Assembly: GCF_000347035.1 (NCBI RefSeq)
Contig: NZ_ANIJ01000032.1
Span: 248,001-312,000, forward strand
Direction of reading: 5' to 3'
From: Leptospira sp. B5-022
Lineage (GTDB): Bacteria > Spirochaetota > Leptospiria > Leptospirales > Leptospiraceae
DNA length: 64,000 bases
The notes beneath the pieces were generated by a model. It ran no database searches. It was not told where the DNA came from and was given only the letters and a program-made list of their open reading frames with translations. A program made the position numbers and the translations under genes. Positions 55,756 through 62,847 of the stretch are shown piece after piece; the first letter of the stretch is position 1; each line of letters begins with the position of its first letter.

Positions 55756-57030
55756 ATGAACATTCGAAACTTTCGGAAAATCCTAAGCGGGATTTTCCTA
55801 ATCGTGGGGGCTTCTACGCTTTCGGCACAAAGCCAAGTGCAGATGTTTTCCAGACCCGGAGTAATCGGCGACTCCTTAAGCCAGGGTTTTTATGGCGCAA
55901 CCGTAGAAGAAAAAACTCAAAACTGGGCTTATCCGGTTTTAGTTTCCAAACAAGCGGGCTCCAACGTTTCGTATAACGTGTTAAATGGGCCCTATTTGAA
56001 TTTCGAAGACGTGCTCAAAGGTGATTGTGGGGTATTCTGCATCGCTGCTTCCATTATCGGAGGGAACGGATCAACTGTTGGACTTCCGACGCATGCAGGG
56101 ATCACCGGTGCGGATTACACTACGGTTCTGCAAACTTCCGGTAAGTGTGAGAACATTAACGCAACGACATGGGCCAAGGAATGGTACTGGGCTACTTGGT
56201 ATTGGTATACCTATCGTTGGGTCCAAGTTCCGGATTGTCAATCTCCGGATAAATTCCATCAATTCGGTTTAAGAAGTTCCGGGACTCAGATGCAAGTTAT
56301 GCAGGCCGTAAAACCTAGCTTCTTATTCGGGACGGCGGCTGCAAATCATGTACTTTGTACTGCGTTGAGCACTTCTACGGACTGCTTGGACCAAGCAAGA
56401 TTTCTCCGAGATATCCGTTCCACTATGTCCAAAATGGCTGCGATCGGATCCATTAAAGGTGGAGTACTGTTCACCGTACCGAATGTGACCTCTATCGCAT
56501 TTTTGGAAAACTATAACGATCCTCAAGGTAGAACGAACTACTCCGGTCTTAAGGCCTTCTTCCGTTCTTCAGTTTCCGATCCTTCTCAAGTTTTAGATAA
56601 GAATGAAGTGAATACTATTACGAATTTCTTAACTTCCATAAACAACGAGGTGAAGGCTCAGGCTGTCGCTATGGGATTTGCATTAGCGGATCTTAAAGTC
56701 CTTTTCGATGATCTGAAAGAGAACGGTCGTTTGATCAAAAGTCCTTCCGGTTATAGTCCGGGCTATGCAAAGGCAAACTGGCCTCTCCCCGGCCAGCCGG
56801 GAATTTTCGGTTTGGACGGTGTCCATCCGAATATGTACGGTCATGCAGTCTTTGCGAACGAATTGATCAAAGCGATCAATTCCAGATACGGTTATTCCAT
56901 CCCGCAAGTGAGCGAATACACCGCTTGGTATTACGATTCCTTAAATCGTAATCCGATTGACTTGAAAAAATTCCTGACGGACACTCTGTTCGGCCAGTTT
57001 ATTTCCTGGGTCATCGGGATATTCGTTTAA
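55756..57030 (+). CDS. Secreted SGNH/GDSL-type hydrolase with aromatic insert
   Basis: A 424-aa exported esterase-like protein. A signal peptide ends at TLSAQS. The SGNH blocks are [11 protein letters not shown] (nucleophile Ser), a block-III-like ANHVL and the block-[13 protein letters not shown] (Asp and His). An unusual segment at about residues 140-155 is extremely rich in Trp and Tyr ([17 protein letters not shown]) and lies between two Cys (KCEN and PDCQ), so it may be a disulfide-held loop that binds lipid, sugar or membrane (inference). Substrate unknown. A strong promoter precedes it and a hairpin follows it. Confidence 0.85.
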   Translation: MNIRNFRKILSGIFLIVGASTLSAQSQVQMFSRPGVIGDSLSQGFYGATVEEKTQNWAYPVLVSKQAGSNVSYNVLNGPYLNFEDVLKGDCGVFCIAASIIGGNGSTVGLPTHAGITGADYTTVLQTSGKCENINATTWAKEWYWATWYWYTYRWVQVPDCQSPDKFHQFGLRSSGTQMQVMQAVKPSFLFGTAAANHVLCTALSTSTDCLDQARFLRDIRSTMSKMAAIGSIKGGVLFTVPNVTSIAFLENYNDPQGRTNYSGLKAFFRSSVSDPSQVLDKNEVNTITNFLTSINNEVKAQAVAMGFALADLKVLFDDLKENGRLIKSPSGYSPGYAKANWPLPGQPGIFGLDGVHPNMYGHAVFANELIKAINSRYGYSIPQVSEYTAWYYDSLNRNPIDLKKFLTDTLFGQFISWVIGIFV

Positions 57031-57041
57031 GAGTTCGAAGT

Positions 57042-57069
57042 GTTTCCCGCTCGGTTTCGGGCGGGAAAC
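57042..57069 (+). terminator. Hairpin downstream of the SGNH gene, terminator-like
   Basis: GTTTCCCGC (57042-57050) and GCGGGAAAC (57061-57069) form a perfect 9-bp stem with a 10-nt loop, 11 nt after the stop codon. The following sequence is A/T-rich but has no clean U-run, so it may terminate, or only stabilise the 3' end. Confidence 0.5.
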
Positions 57070-57114
57070 GGTCTATAAATCAATTTTCCTAATTTCAGTT
57101 TCCTTTTTATTAAA

Positions 57115-57795
57115 ATGCAATTCTTTCGTTCTTACTGGCCCTGGATCTCAGGAGCGTTTATTCTTATTCTTTGTTTTTTATTTATTATTTGGCCGGAAAA
57201 AAAAGCACCGTCTCCCAGTCTAGGAGAAGAAGCTTCCGAAGCAGTGGATCGAAAATACGGCAGTGATACCTTGGAATTCCCGGACGCTCCTCACCCTTTC
57301 GAGGAAGATCCAGACTTGGAAGGTTCCGCTAAAAGACTTTGGCCTGCGGCATTTAGAGAAAAAAAATCGGAAGAAGAAAGAGAAAAGATAAGAGAGGAAT
57401 GGATCGACTTTGCGGCAAGATTCCCGCGTAATATATATATTCCGAAAGAATTTCGCCCTCCGCTTACTTCGGAAGACGAAAAAAAAGCAAGAGAACTATT
57501 GGATAAGATCACTTCTGCCGAATCCAAGTTTGCATTATCGAGAAATGCAAGCAAATATGACCAACCCGGTTCCGTCCCCACTAGGCCGACAGATCCGAAC
57601 GTAACTCCGGAAGAACAGAGGGCCTATTTTTCTTATAAAATTTCCGAATTAGAATCCAGGATCCAATTGGTCCAATACGCGATCCAACAAGGTAGAATGG
57701 ATACTTCCCAGATCCCTCAAGCAAATTCCGATCTTGCAGCTTGGCAGAAGGAATTAACACAACTGATACAAGCTTCCGAATCGGTGCCTAGATGA
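57115..57795 (+). CDS. Membrane-anchored protein of unknown function
   Basis: A 226-aa protein with one N-terminal membrane helix (SYWPWISGAFILILCFLFII) and a charged, mostly helical exterior region (EEREKIREEWIDFAARFPRN; SYKISELESRIQLVQYAIQQ). A Pro/Glu-rich linker follows the helix. I recognise no family. The ATG at 57115 has no visible ribosome-binding site. Its stop overlaps the HEAT-repeat lipoprotein start by 4 nt, so the two are co-translated and may act together. Confidence 0.7.
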   Translation: MQFFRSYWPWISGAFILILCFLFIIWPEKKAPSPSLGEEASEAVDRKYGSDTLEFPDAPHPFEEDPDLEGSAKRLWPAAFREKKSEEEREKIREEWIDFAARFPRNIYIPKEFRPPLTSEDEKKARELLDKITSAESKFALSRNASKYDQPGSVPTRPTDPNVTPEEQRAYFSYKISELESRIQLVQYAIQQGRMDTSQIPQANSDLAAWQKELTQLIQASESVPR

Positions 57796-59405
57796 TATTA
57801 AAGAAGTTCAAATTACATTCTGTTTTTATGATATTTAGATTATCTCTCATATATGCTACGATGGTGTTCGGATCGACTTTTGGATGTTTCGGTCCTCCTC
57901 GCCCAGAACTTTTACCCGAAGTCCAAGAAGAAGAAGGACCAAGCCTGGAACAATTGGTATCCGATCTAAAAAGCCAAAATCCGAGGATGAGATCCCAGGC
58001 AATTTTGGAATTAGCATCCAGAAACGAAAGGAAGTTCATTCCAATCGCACGAGAATGGATGAGATCCTCGGAAGCGATCACAAGAGGACCTGCAATCCTG
58101 GCATTAGGGATCTGGAAAGACAGATCTTCTCTTCCTGAAATTCTAAACTTTCTGGATCCTAAGTCGGGCATTGATCTAGGAACCGTTTTGGAGTCTATTT
58201 CACGAATGGAAGATCCTCAAGCGGGAAATCGTGTGGCGAGCCTTTTAAATCATGAAGACGCGAGTATTCGTTTACTGACTGTAGATACTTTAGTCCGGAT
58301 CAACGCAAGGCAATCCGGAAACTTCATTTTGACCCGGGCAAAATTGAATAAGGACTCGGACAAGGCCAAAACTTTCGCTATGGCATTAGGAAAATTGAAT
58401 ATTCTCGAAGCAGAAGATTATCTCATCGATCTCGCCTCACATTCCGAGCCCGGCCCCACGTTGGCGGCCTCCTACCTGGCACTTGGAAAGGTTAGAAGCA
58501 AAAAATCCATTCCACTTTTAGTAAAAGCTTTACAGGCGGATTTTGATAAGGGAAGGGAGAACTCTTCCATTGCTCTCGTTGAGATCAAGGACCCTAAAAT
58601 TTTGCCCCTAGTGCTTCCCATTTTAGAAAACCAAGACAAGGAGATCCGATACAGGGCGGCAGATGTTTTGATTGGAGTTCCGGATCCTAGTTTTTCTACC
58701 CGTATTTTAGAGGTTTTAGTGAAAGGGAAACCCCTAACAAAAGCTCCCGCATCTCATGTTTTAGGTCGTATCAAATTTTCCAAAGCAAGAGAAGAGATAG
58801 AAAAAACGTTGTTAGATCCTACCATTCCCGATAGAGAGATCATCGCACAGTCCTTGGGATATTTGGGCGATAAAAAAAGTATCCCGGTTCTAGTTAAGAC
58901 ACTAAAAGAAGATCTAACGGAAGCAAAATACGGAGCCGTTTGGGCATTAGGCGCAATAGGTTCGGAAGAGGCTCTTCCTTATGTGGAGGAGGCATGCAGA
59001 TCAAATGACCAAAAACTTGCCAAGATCGCTTCTGAAAGTTTAGGAATGATCGCTTCCCCAAAGTCTTTATCTCTATTAGATAAAAAAACGGAAGATTTTC
59101 CGGATCTAGCTCCGATTACATTATCTGCGATTACCTCCATTCGGGGAGAGGAATCTCGCAAAATTTTGGAAAAATATGCGGAAAGCGAAAATATCAATCT
59201 TCATCAGGTGGCGGTTTCTCAATTAGGAGCAAAAAAAGATCCGGCAAGCGTTCCGATCCTTATTAGATTGCTGCAAGAAAATTCTCCGTTTCGAAACAGA
59301 AAGTTGATCATTTCCGCACTAAAATCCATAACAGGACTAAAGTTCAACTCCAGGAACGAATGGGTCAATTGGTATATATTAGATTTTTCTAAAAATCATC
59401 CGTAA
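57792..59405 (+). CDS. HEAT-repeat lipoprotein
   Basis: A 537-aa lipoprotein: a long signal sequence with FRLSLIYATMVFGSTFGC, whose Cys is the likely lipid site, then an acidic linker (ELLPEVQEEEGPSLEQL) and about a dozen HEAT-like helix pairs (SQAILELASRNERKFIPIA, AASYLALGKVRSKKSIPLLV, GAVWALGAIGSEEALPYVEE). HEAT arrays bind proteins, so a scaffold role in the envelope is likely. The Cys-Phe-Gly-Pro stretch directly after the lipobox is Pro-rich. Convergent with the DUF1304 gene. Confidence 0.82.
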   Translation: MILKKFKLHSVFMIFRLSLIYATMVFGSTFGCFGPPRPELLPEVQEEEGPSLEQLVSDLKSQNPRMRSQAILELASRNERKFIPIAREWMRSSEAITRGPAILALGIWKDRSSLPEILNFLDPKSGIDLGTVLESISRMEDPQAGNRVASLLNHEDASIRLLTVDTLVRINARQSGNFILTRAKLNKDSDKAKTFAMALGKLNILEAEDYLIDLASHSEPGPTLAASYLALGKVRSKKSIPLLVKALQADFDKGRENSSIALVEIKDPKILPLVLPILENQDKEIRYRAADVLIGVPDPSFSTRILEVLVKGKPLTKAPASHVLGRIKFSKAREEIEKTLLDPTIPDREIIAQSLGYLGDKKSIPVLVKTLKEDLTEAKYGAVWALGAIGSEEALPYVEEACRSNDQKLAKIASESLGMIASPKSLSLLDKKTEDFPDLAPITLSAITSIRGEESRKILEKYAESENINLHQVAVSQLGAKKDPASVPILIRLLQENSPFRNRKLIISALKSITGLKFNSRNEWVNWYILDFSKNHP

Positions 59406-59474
59406 TTTTCGAGAGACTTGATTGATTCGGATCTACTTTCCGCAATATTTTGTATCGAGTGATCTTAAATAAAA

Positions 59475-59531
59475 ATCGATCCACCCGAAGGTAACCTTCA
59501 AGTTGCCCCCAGAACTTTCAAGTGGATCGAT
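59475..59531. terminator. Inverted repeat between convergent genes
   Basis: ATCGATCCAC (59475-59484) and GTGGATCGAT (59522-59531) form a perfect 10-bp stem. The interior contains a second stem GAAGG-TAA-CCTTC (59487-59499), giving a branched hairpin. It lies between the convergent HEAT-repeat and DUF1304 genes and could end transcription in both directions, though no long T-run borders it. Confidence 0.45.
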
Positions 59532-59540
59532 CATAAAAAT

Positions 59541-59927
59541 TTATCCGTTGCAGGAAATAAAATACAGAACAACTGCGATCAAAGGAGGAAGTCCTTGGAT
59601 AATCGCAGCCCTTGCCATTGCAGGTTTAGAAACTAACAACACAAGCCCTGCTCCGAAAACGGAAAGACAAGAGAATGCCAAGATCGCCGGAGCATAACCG
59701 GGATGGATCTCGAAAAAGATCGCTCCGTACAATGCTCCAATGGCAAGAAATAAATTATAAAAACCTTGGTTCAAAAAGACAGCCTTCATCGCCTCTGCCG
59801 TTTTTGTATCCGAAACTCCGAATCTTCTATGAATGCGAGGTCGCATCCATAATACACTTTCCATAATAAAGATCCAAACATGCAATAGGCCGACGATACC
59901 TGCCAAAATTCTTGCGGCAAAAATCAT
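59541..59927 (-). CDS. DUF1304 family integral membrane protein
   Basis: About 128 aa from the ATG at 59927, which has GGGGGG upstream; an upstream open frame is not conserved. Four hydrophobic helices include ILAGIVGLLHVWIFIMESVL and the conserved FLNQGFYNLFLAIGALYGAI. The segments HVWIFIMESVLW, NQGFYN and MARAAIIQGLPP are DUF1304 hallmarks. The family is small, often near envelope genes, with unknown function. Confidence 0.83.
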   Translation of the reverse strand: MIFAARILAGIVGLLHVWIFIMESVLWMRPRIHRRFGVSDTKTAEAMKAVFLNQGFYNLFLAIGALYGAIFFEIHPGYAPAILAFSCLSVFGAGLVLLVSKPAMARAAIIQGLPPLIAVVLYFISCNG

Positions 59928-60319
59928 TACGTTTTCCCCCCGGATTAAAATCCCGGGGAGTTTTAATATATGATCCTTTTTTGTAAAGAGGATTCTTTTA
60001 AAAATTAACGTTTGTTCGGTAAAGAGCCATAGAAGAGGTGGATTGAACCGGATATAATGTACTTCTTCGATTTTCCCAGCGGAACTTTCTATAATTAATT
60101 GTGATTTAACCAGGACCAATTCCATGCATGAAAGGGAGAATGACGTAATGATCCGAGATCCATTATATTAATTATTTATGATTTAATATAAAATATTTCA
60201 TATTTTCATCTTTACAACGTTTAGGAAATAAATTTCAATAGGTCCGAAAAATGGAAGTTTAAAGCCCCGAATTTAAACATTCTATATGTAAAATTTTTGA
60301 AACACGCACTGTTTTGACC
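59928..60319. other. AT-rich divergent gap
   Basis: This 392-bp gap lies between the DUF1304 gene (minus) and the signalling gene (plus). It holds an imperfect C/G hairpin near 59936-59957 (CCCCCGG and CCCGGGG) and a very AT-rich tract at 60160-60210 that may contain promoter or UP elements. A TATAAT box at 60053-60058 has no matching -35. I see no reading frame worth calling. Confidence 0.4.
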
Positions 60320-61588
60320 ATGGCATTAAGATTAAACCTACATAATCCAATTTTGATCATAGAAGATCAGGAGGAAAATCGAGAATTGATCGCTAGATTA
60401 GCCAGAAGTTTCGGCGTGGAGGCGGATACTGCTCCAGACGGGAAAATCGGCAGCGAAATGGCCGAAAAAGCCGACTATTCCCTCTATTTAGTCGATCTAG
60501 AAATGCCGGTAATGAACGGATTTGATTTTATCAAAAAGATACAAGAGAAAAAGCCCGAGTCTCTATTCATCGTAATTTCCGGGAACGATGTTCCTGAAAT
60601 TATTATCGAAGTGATGAAGTTGGGGATTTTCGATTATCTTATCAAGCCGATCAATAGGGAAAGATTATACCAAGTCTTAAACAGGATTTCGGAATTTATA
60701 CGCTTAAAGGAGAGTGAAAGGATCCTGATACAGGAGAACGAAGAACGTCTTAAAGCCCAACTGAATTGGATCCTGTACAAACAATCCTGGCTGACCGATC
60801 TGGAAAAGAATGTAGATCTTTCCAAGAGTACTCTCAATAATCTCAAACAAAGCTTTTTTAGCGGAGGAGGCTTCGGAGCAATCGTAAGTATAGTCGAAAT
60901 GCTCCAGGCGAGCGCTAAAAGGGAAGAATCGGGCTATAATTTCTCCTCAGACGTTATAGAATTACTTTTTGAGAATACATTTTATGTGAAAAAAGGGCTT
61001 AGCTCTCTAGAAAAGAGTTTATCGATTCTCAACAAGGACTTCCAAAATTCCTTGAGAAAGACGAATAGTTCAGAGATCTATGATCTATTGGAAAAATCCA
61101 GATTACATTTGGAGAACTCCAACCAACAATATAGGGAAAAAAAGAACGTATTCATCCCTCAAATAACACCTCCTCCCAATGGGTTCAATCTAGATGTGGA
61201 CGCGGATTCACTTTCCAGAATATTCAGCGAATTGTTGGTAAATTCCCTGAAATATTCATCTAATAATTCTGTCATAAACATTTATCTTTCCGTTTCCGGG
61301 GGATACTTGAATATCAATCTGAAAAACGAATTCGATCTGCGATCGGTCCCAGGTATCCCTAAAAACAAAGAACTACTGGTCAAACAACCGTTCTATCGAC
61401 TCGCGGGTTTCGTGGATGAAACCTTGGAAGGTGAGGAATATTTTACCGGTTTAGGGTTAACGATAGTCGATTTTGTAATAAAAAAACACGGTGGGATATT
61501 CAGCATACATAACGTTCTTGATCATTCTATAGGAGAAAAACCTGTAGAAGTAGTACTAGCAACAGTTTCTTTGCCTATTAAAAATTAG
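60320..61588 (+). CDS. Receiver domain fused to a divergent histidine-kinase-like ATPase
   Basis: A 422-aa cytoplasmic protein (start ATG 60320; a TTG two codons upstream has no advantage). Residues of about 10-125 form a receiver domain with Asp59 in LVDLEMPV and Lys in YLIKPINRE. A helical middle follows, where an H-box is expected but the segment FFSGGGFGAIVSIVEML has no His. The C-terminal domain (about 285-420) is a HATPase_c with N-box ELLVNSLKYSS (Asn308) and G-box GLGLTIVDFVIKKHGG (from Gly377), but it lacks the DxGxG motif. It may act as a receiver-controlled ATPase or as a pseudo-kinase. Upstream of the CheY/CheA genes. Confidence 0.8.
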   Translation: MALRLNLHNPILIIEDQEENRELIARLARSFGVEADTAPDGKIGSEMAEKADYSLYLVDLEMPVMNGFDFIKKIQEKKPESLFIVISGNDVPEIIIEVMKLGIFDYLIKPINRERLYQVLNRISEFIRLKESERILIQENEERLKAQLNWILYKQSWLTDLEKNVDLSKSTLNNLKQSFFSGGGFGAIVSIVEMLQASAKREESGYNFSSDVIELLFENTFYVKKGLSSLEKSLSILNKDFQNSLRKTNSSEIYDLLEKSRLHLENSNQQYREKKNVFIPQITPPPNGFNLDVDADSLSRIFSELLVNSLKYSSNNSVINIYLSVSGGYLNINLKNEFDLRSVPGIPKNKELLVKQPFYRLAGFVDETLEGEEYFTGLGLTIVDFVIKKHGGIFSIHNVLDHSIGEKPVEVVLATVSLPIKN

Positions 61589-61687
61589 AACACGCTAATT
61601 CTATTATTCCAAACACGTAATCCTCATTTTCGGGAATCGTGTCTCCAAAAAGCAAATTATACAAAAAATGTTTCCTATTCATATAAA

Positions 61688-61858
61688 ATGTTTGATACCA
61701 AATCAAAAGAATCCCTCGAAATATATTTCATACTTTGGAATAACAAACGAACGCCAAAAGGACATGACGTACTTTTCGAACAATCATACCTCACAAGGGA
61801 TAAATCCAGAATGCAAATCAGACGAATTTTGCCTCATTTGACATTCAATGAACTTTAA
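61688..61858 (+). CDS. Possible small ORF in the gap before cheY
   Basis: An ATG-started frame of 56 codons, encoding a basic protein (MFDTKSKESLEIYFILWNNK and on to RRILPHLTFNEL). No ribosome-binding site is visible and I recognise no family, so this could be chance. It lies in a 558-bp gap (61589-62146) that otherwise shows only small hairpins, for example AATTAG-AACACG-CTAATT at the kinase gene end. Confidence 0.2.
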   Translation: MFDTKSKESLEIYFILWNNKRTPKGHDVLFEQSYLTRDKSRMQIRRILPHLTFNEL

Positions 61859-62085
61859 ATTAAATATTACAAAGGAAGCTATCGTTCATTCAGAAAATAA
61901 TTGAGTCACGTTATACGGTTTCCAAGCAACCCGTTCTATAAAAAAATCATTCCGCAAAGAAATATTTCTATTAAACGAAATTTATTGAATGATTTTGCTT
62001 CTCCCATCGTCTATTTCATTCGGGAAAGTTAAGTAACAATCCTCTTCCGAAATAAAATCCGGAATAAGCTCCAATTACATAAAGA

Positions 62086-62138
62086 GTATCTAATGCAACT
62101 CAATCGGATTAGATACGTAGACTCTGTTGAGTGTGAGG
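62086..62138 (+). promoter_or_regulatory. Possible structured leader (pseudoknot) before cheY
   Basis: GTATCTAAT (62086-62094) and ATTAGATAC (62108-62116) form a perfect 9-bp stem. The loop base run ACTCAA (62098-62103) is complementary to TTGAGT (62127-62132), which lies directly before the ribosome-binding GAGG (62135-62138). The geometry (3-, 4- and 10-nt connectors) suits an H-type pseudoknot that could control access to the cheY start. Role is inference only. Confidence 0.35.
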
Positions 62139-62146
62139 TATATTGT

Positions 62147-62509
62147 ATGTCTAAAAAAATATTGATCGTAGATGATTCTCCTGCCCAGAGAAAATTAGTG
62201 AAGGTAACCTTGGAATCAAAAGGTTACGAAGTATTGGAAGCGGAGAATGGAGCTCAAGGTTTAGAGTTACTGAGCAACGATCTTAAGCTGGTCGTTTGCG
62301 ATGTGAACATGCCTATCATGGACGGAGTAGAGTTCGTTGAAAAGGTCAAATCTTCCGGTAACTATCAGTTCCTTCCGATCGTAATGTTAACTACAGAATC
62401 CCAAACTGCAATGAAGGAAAAGTTAGTAGCTCAAGGGATACGGGCATGGATCACAAAACCTTTCAGTATGGACCAACTACTTTCCTCCGTTTCTAAATTA
62501 GTGGTTTAA
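62147..62509 (+). CDS. cheY: CheY-like single-domain response regulator
   Basis: A 120-aa receiver protein with no output domain. The acidic pair lies in ILIVDDSPAQRK, the phosphorylated Asp is residue 52 in VCDVNMPIMDGV, and the conserved Thr and Lys occur in VMLTTES and WITKPFSM. In chemotaxis such proteins carry phosphate from CheA to the flagellar motor. The ATG at 62147 has GAGG upstream; a longer in-frame start at 62093 would add 18 unconserved residues. Followed by STAS and CheA genes, which supports the chemotaxis role. Confidence 0.93.
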   Translation: MSKKILIVDDSPAQRKLVKVTLESKGYEVLEAENGAQGLELLSNDLKLVVCDVNMPIMDGVEFVEKVKSSGNYQFLPIVMLTTESQTAMKEKLVAQGIRAWITKPFSMDQLLSSVSKLVV

Positions 62510-62532
62510 AGAACAAACTTTTCATTTTGTCG

Positions 62533-62847
62533 ATGGATATGAACCGTAAAAAAAAAATAAAAATCAAGGGAGAATTAAGAGCTCGTAAGTTAGCTGCAAT
62601 ACGCTCCCGGCTCCTTCCATACACGGACACCGATCTGAGTTTGGATCTTTCTGAAATTAACGAGTTCGACACATCCTCTTTGCAATTTTTACTCTCAATA
62701 CGTAAGGAACTTGAGGCAAACGGAAACAAACTAGTCGTGATGTCTCCTTCAGAATCTGTGGAAAGAATAATAAGATTTTATAATAAAGATTTTCTATTAG
62801 GTTCGTATCTCGGAACGGCAAACGAAGGAATAAACCATGGATCCTAG
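62533..62847 (+). CDS. STAS domain protein (anti-sigma-antagonist type)
   Basis: About 104 aa, a STAS domain like that of SpoIIAA. The segment LSLDLSEINEFDTSSLQFLL carries the phospho-acceptor Ser site in the family's DTSS/DSSG position, followed by IRKELEANGNKLVVMSPS. A basic N-terminal stretch (MNRKKKIKIKGELRARKLAA) precedes it. No Shine-Dalgarno is evident before the ATG at 62533 (62539 is also possible). STAS proteins occur in some bacterial chemotaxis clusters as switches, so here it may act in or beside the CheA pathway. The stop overlaps cheA by 11 nt. Confidence 0.8.
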   Translation: MDMNRKKKIKIKGELRARKLAAIRSRLLPYTDTDLSLDLSEINEFDTSSLQFLLSIRKELEANGNKLVVMSPSESVERIIRFYNKDFLLGSYLGTANEGINHGS

